A stretch of 8,311 bases of DNA from an uncultured Lachnospiraceae bacterium (GTDB lineage Bacteria > Bacillota > Clostridia > Lachnospirales > Lachnospiraceae): the NCBI GenBank assembly GCA_900539175.1, contig UQAW01000117.1:1-8311 (forward strand), read 5' to 3'. Both the position numbers and the translations under genes were made by a program. The notes beneath the pieces are model-generated. The model did no database searches. It saw nothing but the letters and a program-made list of their open reading frames with translations, and had not been told where the DNA came from. Positions 1 to 6,181 of the stretch are shown piece by piece (within the stretch, counting starts at the first letter, position 1; every line of letters begins with the position of its first letter).

Positions 1-2
1 AG

Positions 3-28
3 TCATGCTTTTTCATGCAAGCATGAAA
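3..28. repeat. Overlapping inverted repeats, alternative hairpins
   Basis: Two mutually exclusive stems can be drawn. TCATGCTT (3-10) pairs perfectly with AAGCATGA (19-26) around an 8-base loop. TTTCATG (11-17) pairs with CATGAAA (22-28) around CAAG. The hexamer TCATGC is repeated directly at 3-8 and 13-18. No T-run follows on the + strand, so it is not an obvious + strand terminator. It could be the end of an element that began before the window, an operator, or a terminator for a - strand gene. Its position just upstream of the first gene's promoter is all the context available. Confidence 0.45.
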
Positions 29-29
29 C

Positions 30-59
30 GCATAACCTTTTGACCCTGGTATCATATAA
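30..59 (+). promoter_or_regulatory. Candidate sigma-G-like (forespore) promoter
   Basis: GCATA (30-34) matches the sigma-G -35 consensus GHATR. It is followed after 18 bases by CATATAA (53-59), which matches six of seven positions of the sigma-G -10 consensus CATWHTA. The spacing is normal for that factor, and the resulting leader to the ATG at 86 would be about 20 bases. The neighbouring cwlD gene is a sporulation gene, which supports the reading. An alternative is a vegetative extended -10 element, TGGTATCAT (47-55), but no good -35 partner is visible for it. The sequence match is seen; the assignment to a factor is inferred. Confidence 0.4.
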
Positions 60-85
60 ATGCGAGTAGGAAAGGATCCCTTTTT

Positions 86-1762
86 ATGAAGAAAAAAGTA
101 ATACCGGTTTTGATTGTGATCGGTTTGATTTTTATTATCGGAATTGTCGGGGTAATCAGTTTTTTTATCAATCGGTATACACCGACAGATGAGATGGAGG
201 ATTTGGAAGTATATTATGGCCTGACGGAAGAAAGACAGGCAGCATTGATTATCAATGATGAGATTTCTGATATTCCCGGAATCTGGCGGAATGAAGAAGT
301 GTATATGAGTTATGAAGCAGTATGGAAGCTTCTGGATACACAGTTCTATTGGGATGATAGCAGTCAGAAGATGTTATTGACTACTCCGGAAGGTATCCGG
401 CAGATTGCAGCAGGTGATACGGGATATACTACAGAGAACGGGGCCCCTGTTCTGATTGCTGATGAAGAGGGAAAACCTTATCTGGCAGTCCATTTCATTA
501 TGCAGGTTACAGATATTGAATGTGCAGTTTTTTCAGAGCCGGCAAGGGCAGTGATACGGACGAAGTGGACAGATCTGCAGCAGGTTCAGGTGACAAAGGA
601 TACTGCTGTCAGGGTAAAAGGTGGTATTAAGAGTAAGGTGCTTCAGAACGCAGCACAGGGGGATACCCTGATTCTTCTGGAGGCGCTTGATAATTGGTCC
701 AAGGTATCCACAGAGCAGGGATGTATTGGCTATGTGGAGAATGAAGCGTTGACTGTTCCGGAGGATGTACCTGTCCGCGCGGTGGATACGTCTTTGCAGT
801 TTTCACAGATTATCAGGGATGGTAAGATTAATCTGGGATGGCATCAGATCACGAATGCGGAAGGGAACGCAGCATTACCGGACCTTGTGGCGAATACTTC
901 CGGTCTGAATGTAATTTCACCTACATGGTTTAAGTTAGAAGATAACGATGGAACAGTTACATCTCTTGCTAGCCGTGAGTATGTAGAGCAGGCACATGCT
1001 ATGGGATTGGAAGTCTGGGGACTGATTGATAATTTTAGTGATCATGTTACCACGCAGGAAGTTTTGGCTGATGGGGCAAAAAGGGCAAGTATTATCGATC
1101 AGCTGATGGGGTTTGCAGATTCCAGCGGTATGGATGGAATTAATGTCGACTTTGAACAGTTATCACAGGAGGGGATTCCTCATTTCCTGCAGTTTTTAAG
1201 AGAACTGACTTTGAAGGCTCATGAAAAAAATCTTGTAGTTTCGGTTGATAATCCGGTTCCACAGAATTATAATAGATATTATAAGCGCGGAACCCAGGGA
1301 AAGATTGTGGATTACGTGATTATTATGGGGTATGATGAGCATTATTCAGGTGGAGAGGAAGCAGGATCAGTGTCTTCTCTTCCGTTTGTGGAGGATGGCA
1401 TCCGGCAGACGCTTAAAGAAGTGCCGGCAGAAAAGGTAATCAATGCGATTCCTTTCTATACGAGGGTATGGACAGAGACTTTTGGTCAGGAACTGCCAAC
1501 CAGTGAGGTTTTGAGTATGGATGGAGCAGACCGCTATATTCAGGAACACCAGATGGCGAAGACCTGGGATGCAAAGTTGGGGCAGAATGTAGCAATTTCT
1601 GAAAATGATGCGGCACGTTATACGATCTGGGTAGAGGACGAACAATCCATAGAAGAGAAGATGAAGGTGATTCAAAGTTATGGTTTGGCTGGTGTTGCAC
1701 AGTGGAGACTTGGTCTGGAGAGAAGTACGGTTTGGGAGATTATTAACCGGTATTTGAAATAA
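86..1762 (+). CDS. Membrane-anchored GH18 hydrolase with SH3 domain
   Basis: A 558-residue cell-surface protein, probably acting on peptidoglycan or a spore-coat glycan rather than chitin. Residues 5-28 form one uncleaved-looking membrane anchor after a KKK start. Residues about 50-160 (IINDEISDI..., YWDDSSQKMLL) resemble copper-amine-oxidase-like N-terminal modules. Residues about 165-222 look like a bacterial SH3 domain (VRVKGGIKSKVL ... WSKVS ... GYVENE). Residues about 245-555 are the family 18 barrel, with the catalytic motif DGINVDFE at 350-357 (general acid E357), MGYD at 414-417 and VAQWRLG near the end. The architecture recalls the YaaH/SleL-like hydrolases of sporeformers, but the N-terminal modules differ and no LysM is seen. 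The start is supported by AAAGGA at 71-76. It lies 58 bases before the DivIVA-like gene and is probably cotranscribed with it. The fold is confident; the substrate is unknown. Confidence 0.88.
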   Translation: MKKKVIPVLIVIGLIFIIGIVGVISFFINRYTPTDEMEDLEVYYGLTEERQAALIINDEISDIPGIWRNEEVYMSYEAVWKLLDTQFYWDDSSQKMLLTTPEGIRQIAAGDTGYTTENGAPVLIADEEGKPYLAVHFIMQVTDIECAVFSEPARAVIRTKWTDLQQVQVTKDTAVRVKGGIKSKVLQNAAQGDTLILLEALDNWSKVSTEQGCIGYVENEALTVPEDVPVRAVDTSLQFSQIIRDGKINLGWHQITNAEGNAALPDLVANTSGLNVISPTWFKLEDNDGTVTSLASREYVEQAHAMGLEVWGLIDNFSDHVTTQEVLADGAKRASIIDQLMGFADSSGMDGINVDFEQLSQEGIPHFLQFLRELTLKAHEKNLVVSVDNPVPQNYNRYYKRGTQGKIVDYVIIMGYDEHYSGGEEAGSVSSLPFVEDGIRQTLKEVPAEKVINAIPFYTRVWTETFGQELPTSEVLSMDGADRYIQEHQMAKTWDAKLGQNVAISENDAARYTIWVEDEQSIEEKMKVIQSYGLAGVAQWRLGLERSTVWEIINRYLK

Positions 1763-1820
1763 GGTGCCCGCAGAAATATGGAAACAGCAGCAAGAGGAAC
1801 AAAAGACAGGAGGAGTATAT

Positions 1821-2480
1821 ATGGGTAAAAACAATGGAGATTTGTTTAGAACCACGTTGATGGGAGGATACGATAAAGATGATGTTTCGGAAGGTATTAC
1901 CAGAATGAAAGATGAGAATTATGCAGAGAAGACAAGACTTCTCAATACGATTAAGGAAAAAGATAAAAAAATAGCAGAGCTGACCGAGAAGCTCAATCAG
2001 AGAGAACAGCGAATTGCGGTTCTTGAACAGGATATCAGAGGAAAATATCAGACTTATATTGATAATTATGACAGCATTGCAAGGCTTGTATTTGAAGCGC
2101 AGCTTCGTGCGGATACGATCATAAAGGATGCAAATGAGCGAAGTGAACAGATCTTAGAACAAGCGCAGGCAGCGGCACAGAATTGCCTGGAATCGGTGCA
2201 AAATGAGGTTGATGAGAAATTATCGGAAGGAAAGAAAAAGTATCTTGCGGTACAGGAGGAATTAAACAGCACAGTGGAATTGATCAATCAGGTTCAGCGC
2301 CGGATCATGGAGTCCTGTAGAGAGGTACATAGTATTGCAAGTACAATTCCCGTATTTATGCAGGATCTGGAAGATGATATGGAAGAGGAGATTATTGAAC
2401 ATCGGTCATTAGAGAAATCCGTGCTGCCGGTATTGGAACCGGAAGAAGAAAGTCTGGATGAAGAAGATGAGATGTATTAA
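1821..2480 (+). CDS. DivIVA-like coiled-coil protein
   Basis: A cytoplasmic protein of 219 residues, probably a scaffold that binds curved membrane or the septum. The N-terminus LFRTTLMGGYDKDDV (8-22) matches the start of DivIVA-type domains (F-x-x-x-x-x-GY-x-x-x-x-V). It is followed by charged heptad-rich coiled coil at about 30-75 and 88-165. The C-terminal 40 residues are strongly acidic (DDMEEE, EPEEESLDEEDEMY). The start at 1821 is chosen because CAGGAGGAG lies just upstream (1808-1816). An in-frame ATG at 1764 would add 19 residues, but it sits two bases after the previous stop and has no ribosome binding site. The neighbours are a surface hydrolase and a cortex amidase, so a role in directing wall enzymes during division or sporulation is plausible but inferred. 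The family call is moderately secure and the exact role unknown. Confidence 0.75.
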   Translation: MGKNNGDLFRTTLMGGYDKDDVSEGITRMKDENYAEKTRLLNTIKEKDKKIAELTEKLNQREQRIAVLEQDIRGKYQTYIDNYDSIARLVFEAQLRADTIIKDANERSEQILEQAQAAAQNCLESVQNEVDEKLSEGKKKYLAVQEELNSTVELINQVQRRIMESCREVHSIASTIPVFMQDLEDDMEEEIIEHRSLEKSVLPVLEPEEESLDEEDEMY

Positions 2481-2498
2481 ATATAAAAGAAGATAATG

Positions 2499-2552
2499 AA
2501 AAAAACTTCCCGGGCATATAATAGAAGAAAGAAGTCCGGGGAGATTTTTTTT
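2499..2552 (+). terminator. Terminator-like hairpin overlapping cwlD start
   Basis: CTTCCCGGGC (2506-2515) pairs with GTCCGGGGAG (2534-2543) over ten pairs, including two G-U pairs, around an 18-base loop. After one mismatch the A-run at 2499-2504 can pair with the T-run starting at 2545. Eight T residues (2545-2552) follow directly, the classic intrinsic terminator form. The 3' arm holds GGGGAG, the only ribosome binding site for cwlD, and the T-run ends inside its TTG start codon. Transcripts arriving from the DivIVA-like gene should therefore terminate or have a masked ribosome binding site. Confidence 0.65.
2515..2522 (+). promoter_or_regulatory. Candidate cwlD -10 element inside terminator loop
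   Basis: CATATAAT at 2515-2522 contains a perfect TATAAT (2517-2522). It also matches seven of eight positions of the sigma-E -10 consensus CATACANT and six of seven of the sigma-G -10 when read as CATATAA. No strong -35 is visible: ATAAT at 2493-2497 and GATAA at 2492-2496 are partial matches only. A start near 2528 would give a leader of about 22 bases that lacks the left arm of the hairpin, leaving the cwlD ribosome binding site free. In B. subtilis cwlD is driven by sporulation sigma factors, which fits, but the factor here is not proved. Confidence 0.35.
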
Positions 2553-3237
2553 GAAGAAGAAATGGATGGAGTTGATGATGGCAGTTTTGCTTTTGGCGGG
2601 AATCTTTGGTCTGTCAAGAGAAGGAGCAAGGCTTGTAAGCCAGCAGAAAGAAGAAGGCCTTACGGTGGTTCTGGATGCCGGACACGGCGGGACGGATCCC
2701 GGAAAGATAGGTGTCAATGGTGAAAAAGAAAAAGAATTAAATCTGGAAATTACGATGCTGCTGAAGGAAAAACTGGAGAAGCAGGGGATACAGGTTGTGT
2801 TGACCAGAGATTCCGACGGCGGTCTGTATGATGAACAATCTAACAATAAGAAAGTACAGGATCTGCAGCGAAGGTGTGAGCTGATACATAAAACATCGCC
2901 CAGATGTGCCGTCAGTATTCATCAGAACAGTTACACCACACCGGAGGTAAAAGGTGCACAGGTATTTTATTATACGAATTCTGCCGAGGGGAAGAAGTTG
3001 GCGGAAGGGTTGCAGACGGCATTGGTAGAAGGCGTGGACCCTGAAAACCACAGGGAGGCGAAAGGGAATACCAGTTATTATTTACTGAAAAAGACAGATG
3101 TTCCTTTGGCCATTGTGGAATGCGGCTTTTTGAGTAATCCGGAGGAAGCAGGGCTTCTGGCAACCAAAGAGTATCAGGAAAAAGTTGCAGAGGCAGTTTG
3201 TACCGGTATCTTAAAGTATTTGGAAAAAAGTGATTAA
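2551..3237 (+). CDS. cwlD: N-acetylmuramoyl-L-alanine amidase CwlD, spore cortex
   Basis: Zinc amidase of the Amidase_3 family that removes the peptide side chain from muramic acid, the first step towards the muramic-delta-lactam recognised by germination lytic enzymes. Its 228 residues match CwlD size. Residues 5-21 are a hydrophobic signal anchor, and the catalytic domain follows directly. Visible are DAGHGGTDPG at 42-51 (zinc ligand H45), E60 in EKELNL, SIHQN at 122-126 (H124), and VECGFLSN at 189-196 (catalytic E190). No SPOR, SH3 or binding repeats are present, which favours CwlD over a vegetative amidase. The TTG start at 2551 is chosen for GGGGAG at 2538-2543. ATG codons at 2566, 2575 and 2578 are alternatives but would cut into the anchor. 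Expression is probably governed by the hairpin and -10 box described at 2499-2552. Confidence 0.85.
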   Translation: MKKKWMELMMAVLLLAGIFGLSREGARLVSQQKEEGLTVVLDAGHGGTDPGKIGVNGEKEKELNLEITMLLKEKLEKQGIQVVLTRDSDGGLYDEQSNNKKVQDLQRRCELIHKTSPRCAVSIHQNSYTTPEVKGAQVFYYTNSAEGKKLAEGLQTALVEGVDPENHREAKGNTSYYLLKKTDVPLAIVECGFLSNPEEAGLLATKEYQEKVAEAVCTGILKYLEKSD

Positions 3238-3261
3238 TTCCGGTGAACAGTCAGAAACGGG

Positions 3262-3290
3262 TTTTCAATTGACAATGAACATGGTATAAT
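3262..3290 (+). promoter_or_regulatory. Extended -10 promoter for the tsaC/sua5 group
   Basis: TGGTATAAT at 3282-3290 is a perfect extended -10 (TG, one base, TATAAT). TTTTCA at 3262-3267 gives a 17-base spacer and matches four of six -35 positions. A perfect TTGACA at 3269-3274 is only ten bases from the -10, so it is unlikely to be the working -35. A start near 3297 gives a leader of about 39 bases to the ATG at 3336 or 84 bases to that at 3381. It lies in the gap after cwlD and probably drives the housekeeping genes through upp. Confidence 0.6.
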
Positions 3291-3335
3291 GAGTGAAAGT
3301 AATAGAAAAGGTTACTGCAAAAGATAAAGAATGTT

Positions 3336-4430
3336 ATGGGAATTCGCATAGCAAAATTTCAGAAAGAAGTACATGATAAAATGAAAGCGGAAATCGTTAC
3401 GATGACAGAAGAACAGCCGGATATTTTGGTACTTGAAAGAGCAGGGGAGATTCTGCAGCAGGGGGGACTGGTGGCGTTTCCTACAGAGACAGTGTACGGA
3501 TTGGGCGGAAACGCTCTGGACCCTGAGGCATCCCGGAAAATCTATTCGGCAAAGGGAAGGCCTTCGGATAATCCGCTGATTATACATATTGCAGATATGG
3601 AGCATTTGTATCGGATTGTAAGGCAGGTTCCGAAAAAGGCAGAGACACTGGCAGAGAGGTACTGGCCTGGTCCATTGACTATGATTTTTAAAAAGGCAGA
3701 CTGTGTTCCTGTTGAGACAACAGGAGGACTGGACAGTGTTGCAGTGCGTATGCCGGGGAATCGTATTGCGTTGGAGCTGATTCGGCAGGCAGGAGGATAT
3801 GTGGCGGCACCCAGTGCAAATACATCAGGAAGGCCAAGCCCTACGTTGGCATCCCATGTGGCAGAGGATTTGGGTGACAAGATTCCTATGATTATTGATG
3901 GGGGATTGACAGATATCGGTCTGGAATCTACAATTGTGGATTTTACAGAACGGGTGCCTACGATTCTGCGGCCTGGATATCTGAATCAGCAGATGCTGGA
4001 AGAGGTGATCGGTGAAGTACAGATTGATCCGGGAATTCTGGCAGCAGACAGCAAGATAAGGCCCAAAGCGCCGGGAATGCGGTACAGGCACTATGCACCA
4101 CATGGGGATCTGGCAATTGTAGAAGGCAGCATGGAGGATGTGATACAAAAGATTAATGACCTTGTCAGAATTCGTACATCAGAAGGAAAAAAAGCGGGGG
4201 TTATTTGTACGGATGAGACATTTTCCCGATACAGCCGGGGAAAGATAAAGAGTATTGGGACACGCTCCAGTGAAGAGAGTATTGCCATGCATCTGTATCA
4301 GGTATTGCGGGAGTTTGATGAAGAAGAAGTGGACTATATCTACTCAGAGGCGTTTGATACGCCGCGCATGGGACAGGCAATTATGAATCGCCTGTTAAAA
4401 GCTGCGGGACATGAGCGGATTGAAGCATAA
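3336..4430 (+). CDS. L-threonylcarbamoyladenylate synthase, Sua5/YwlC type
   Basis: Makes threonylcarbamoyl-AMP from threonine, bicarbonate and ATP, the first step of t6A formation at position 37 of ANN-decoding tRNAs; acts in the cytoplasm with TsaB/D/E. The 364 residues give the two-domain Sua5 form rather than the short TsaC form. The YrdC domain covers about 30-235, with FPTETVYGLG (48-57), KGRPSDNPL (73-81), PSANTSGRPSPT (159-170) and STIVDF (198-203). A conserved linker with PKAPGMRYRHYAP (243-255) leads to the C-terminal Sua5 domain (about 258-364). The start is uncertain: neither ATG 3336 nor ATG 3381 (codon 16) has a strong ribosome binding site, and homology to the family only needs residues after about 25. 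A six-codon reading frame (ATG 3331) overlaps the first start. It is the first gene of a run that continues 14 bases later. Confidence 0.93.
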   Translation: MGIRIAKFQKEVHDKMKAEIVTMTEEQPDILVLERAGEILQQGGLVAFPTETVYGLGGNALDPEASRKIYSAKGRPSDNPLIIHIADMEHLYRIVRQVPKKAETLAERYWPGPLTMIFKKADCVPVETTGGLDSVAVRMPGNRIALELIRQAGGYVAAPSANTSGRPSPTLASHVAEDLGDKIPMIIDGGLTDIGLESTIVDFTERVPTILRPGYLNQQMLEEVIGEVQIDPGILAADSKIRPKAPGMRYRHYAPHGDLAIVEGSMEDVIQKINDLVRIRTSEGKKAGVICTDETFSRYSRGKIKSIGTRSSEESIAMHLYQVLREFDEEEVDYIYSEAFDTPRMGQAIMNRLLKAAGHERIEA

Positions 4431-4444
4431 TTGAGGTGACGGCA

Positions 4445-4906
4445 GTGAAGCAATACGACAGAATAATATTTGTGGATTCGGATGATACCACGCGTGCACC
4501 AATGGCAAAGGTGATTATGAAAAGTAAATTTCTTCTGGCTTCTATGGAGATTTGTTCCAGAGGGCTGGTGGTACTGTTTCCGGAACCTATGAATCAAAAG
4601 GCTGAGGCTGTTTTGATCAGTAACGGATACGATACGAAAAGTCATGCGGCTGCTCAATTGATGCAGGAGGATATTCATGAACGTGTTTTGATTCTCACAA
4701 TGGAGGATTCCCAAAAAGCAAAGATTTGGGGAAACTATGAGAATGCGGTTCATGTCTATACGATTGCGGAATTTATTGGGTTAAGCGGAGAAGTTATGCC
4801 GCTTTATGGGGAACCTTTAGCAGCATATGGAAAATGTTATGAAACTCTGGAAGCCTTGGTTTCAGGGATTGTAATACAGTTAAACGAGGAGGAATTGCGA
4901 AAATGA
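4445..4906 (+). CDS. LMW-phosphatase-fold protein lacking catalytic residues
   Basis: A 153-residue protein with the low-molecular-weight tyrosine/arginine phosphatase fold, in the genomic slot that holds the arginine phosphatase YwlE in Bacillus. Against YwlE as recalled (VCTGNTCRSPMAE), the P-loop reads V-D-S-D-D-T-T-R-A-P-M-A at 10-21. The nucleophile Cys is Asp11, the Gly and Asn become Asp, and the Ser after Arg is Ala; Arg17 and Thr15 remain. The general-acid loop (VLDPFGG in YwlE) aligns without gaps to VMPLYGE at 117-123, so the catalytic Asp is Pro119. Other landmarks are kept: SRG (38-40), LTMEDSQ (84-90) and VYTIAEF (104-110). Phosphatase activity by the family mechanism is therefore not expected; a binding or regulatory role, or a changed chemistry, is inferred. 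GTG 4445 is chosen for GAGGTG at 4433-4438; GTG 4436 is an alternative. Its end overlaps rpiB by four bases. Confidence 0.8.
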   Translation: MKQYDRIIFVDSDDTTRAPMAKVIMKSKFLLASMEICSRGLVVLFPEPMNQKAEAVLISNGYDTKSHAAAQLMQEDIHERVLILTMEDSQKAKIWGNYENAVHVYTIAEFIGLSGEVMPLYGEPLAAYGKCYETLEALVSGIVIQLNEEELRK

Positions 4907-5337
4907 TAGCTTTGGGATGCGATCATGGCGGATTTGAATTAATGCAGGAGGTTAAGAGATATCTGGAAAAAGAAGGATTGGAATACCAGGATTTCGGATG
5001 TTACAGCACAGCGTCTGTAGATTATCCGGTATATGCCAGAAAAGTGGCGCATGCCATATTGGATGGAACCTGCGACAAGGGAATTCTGATCTGCGGCACA
5101 GGAATCGGAATTTCGATTGCGGCGAATAAGATTTCCGGAATCCGTGCAGCACTTTGTACAGACTGTTTTTGTGCGGAGGCTACACGACTTCATAATGATG
5201 CCAATATTCTTGCAATGGGGGGACGAGTTGTAGGACCGGGCCTTGCTGTTAAGATTGTAGATACCTTTCTAAATACACCGTTTTCAGGCGATGAGCGTCA
5301 TGCAAGAAGGATTCATTTGATTGAGAATGAAGAATGA
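4903..5337 (+). CDS. rpiB: Ribose-5-phosphate isomerase B
   Basis: Interconverts ribose-5-phosphate and ribulose-5-phosphate in the pentose phosphate pathway, supplying ribose phosphate for PRPP. The length of 144 residues is normal for the RpiB/LacAB family. Diagnostic residues are GCDHGG at 5-10, the catalytic Cys64 in ICGTGIG (63-69) and HNDANILAMG at 97-106 (H97), with the RH pair at 132-133. The single complete copy with C64 and H97 fits RpiB better than a LacA/LacB subunit. The start ATG overlaps the preceding stop (ATGA), and GAGGAGG lies just upstream at 4887-4893, so translation is coupled to the phosphatase-like gene. It sits 78 bases before upp, whose enzyme uses PRPP derived from this product. 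Confidence 0.93.
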   Translation: MIALGCDHGGFELMQEVKRYLEKEGLEYQDFGCYSTASVDYPVYARKVAHAILDGTCDKGILICGTGIGISIAANKISGIRAALCTDCFCAEATRLHNDANILAMGGRVVGPGLAVKIVDTFLNTPFSGDERHARRIHLIENEE

Positions 5338-5415
5338 GGAACGGCGGGTATAGAAAGAGTTAAAGTGCAAAAAGATCAGGAATGATTCATACATAGTGGA
5401 AGAAGGGGGTTTACA

Positions 5416-6045
5416 ATGGCAAAAACAGTAGTTATGGAGCATCCGTTGATTCAGCATAAGATTGGAATTATACGCCGCATTGATACCAGCTCAAAAGAGT
5501 TTCGTGAGATGATCAGTGAAGTGGCTATGCTGATGTGTTATGAGGCGACAAGGGAGCTTCCATTGGCGCCGGTAGAGATTGATACGCCGATTTGTCATAC
5601 CACAGTGAAGGAACTGGCAGGAAAGAAGATGGCAGTAGTACCGATTCTTCGTGCCGGACTTGGAATGGTCGAGGGAATGCTTGCCATGATTCCGGCGGCA
5701 AAAGTCGGACATATCGGACTTTATCGTGATCCGGATACGTTGAAACCAGTGGAGTATTACTGCAAACTACCTTCGGATATTGCCAATCGTGAGGTGTTTG
5801 TCACAGACCCGATGCTGGCTACCGGAGGCTCGGCTGCTGCGGCAATTACTTTGCTGAAGCAAAAGGGTGCGAAGAAGATTCATTTTATGTGTATTATTGC
5901 AGCGCCGGAAGGTGTTAAAAAGATGCAGGAAGAGCACCCGGATGTAGATATTTTTATTGGTGCATTGGATGATCATTTGAATGATCATGGCTATATCGTA
6001 CCGGGGCTTGGAGATGCGGGAGACCGTATCTTTGGAACAAAATAA
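5416..6045 (+). CDS. upp: Uracil phosphoribosyltransferase
   Basis: Salvages uracil: uracil plus PRPP gives UMP and pyrophosphate, in the cytoplasm. The 209 residues match the usual length exactly. Visible are the N-terminal VMEHPLIQHKIGIIR (6-20), VPILRAGLGMVEGML (75-89), the PRPP-binding loop FVTDPMLATGGSA (128-140) and the uracil-binding C-terminal region YIVPGLGDAGDRIFGT (193-208). AGAAGGGGG at 5400-5408 is the ribosome binding site. It is the last gene before the terminator at 6058-6138 and most likely reads from the promoter upstream of the sua5-type gene, as no convincing promoter was found in the 78-base gap before it. Confidence 0.96.
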   Translation: MAKTVVMEHPLIQHKIGIIRRIDTSSKEFREMISEVAMLMCYEATRELPLAPVEIDTPICHTTVKELAGKKMAVVPILRAGLGMVEGMLAMIPAAKVGHIGLYRDPDTLKPVEYYCKLPSDIANREVFVTDPMLATGGSAAAAITLLKQKGAKKIHFMCIIAAPEGVKKMQEEHPDVDIFIGALDDHLNDHGYIVPGLGDAGDRIFGTK

Positions 6046-6057
6046 GAAGTGCAATAC

Positions 6058-6138
6058 AAAACTGCCGTACCGGAAAACAGGATGATGCAGGGAAAGGAAA
6101 AATCTCTGTTCTTGGTTTTTAGACACGGCAGTTTTTTT
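6058..6138 (+). terminator. Intrinsic terminator after upp, long extended stem
   Basis: AAAACTGCCGT (6058-6068) pairs perfectly with ACGGCAGTTTT (6125-6135), and seven T residues (6132-6138) complete a terminator. The 56 bases between the arms are longer than usual, but they can fold as an inner imperfect stem. CCGGAAAACAG from 6070 pairs with CTGTTCTTGG ending at 6115, with one mismatch and one bulge. The result is a single long rod. It separates upp from the dCMP deaminase gene, though read-through remains possible. Confidence 0.8.
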
Positions 6139-6181
6139 CGCAATCGCCTAATAACAGAATGATCGGAAAGGAGAAGGCGGC

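Noticed and set aside
1764..1820. Longer start for the DivIVA-like protein
   Set aside because: ATG 1764 lies two bases after the preceding stop with no ribosome binding site; ATG 1821 has an excellent one and starts right before the DivIVA-like motif.
1367..1855. Long - strand reading frame opposite the GH18 gene
   Set aside because: Antisense to a well-supported gene, Cys/His/Leu-rich without a domain, and no ribosome binding site; a shadow of the coding strand.
2496..2723. A 75-codon + strand reading frame overlapping the cwlD start
   Set aside because: It begins inside the hairpin with no ribosome binding site and mostly overlaps cwlD in another frame; its Arg/Lys-rich composition is typical of a shadow frame.
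3238..3265. Possible terminator after cwlD (CCGGT with AACGG then TTTT)
   Set aside because: Only four or five pairs with a bulge and a short T-run; too weak to call.
3269..3290. TTGACA paired with TATAAT before the sua5-type gene
   Set aside because: Both hexamers are perfect but only ten bases apart, too short for a -35/-10 pair; the extended -10 alone explains the promoter better.
5338..5415. Separate promoter for upp (TATAGA at 5349)
   Set aside because: No -35 at usable spacing; the nearest TTGAGA is 22 bases away, so upp is better explained by read-through from rpiB.
6120..6154. Promoter for the dCMP deaminase from TAGACA (6120) and TAATAA (6149)
   Set aside because: The 23-base spacer is too long and the -10 is poor.
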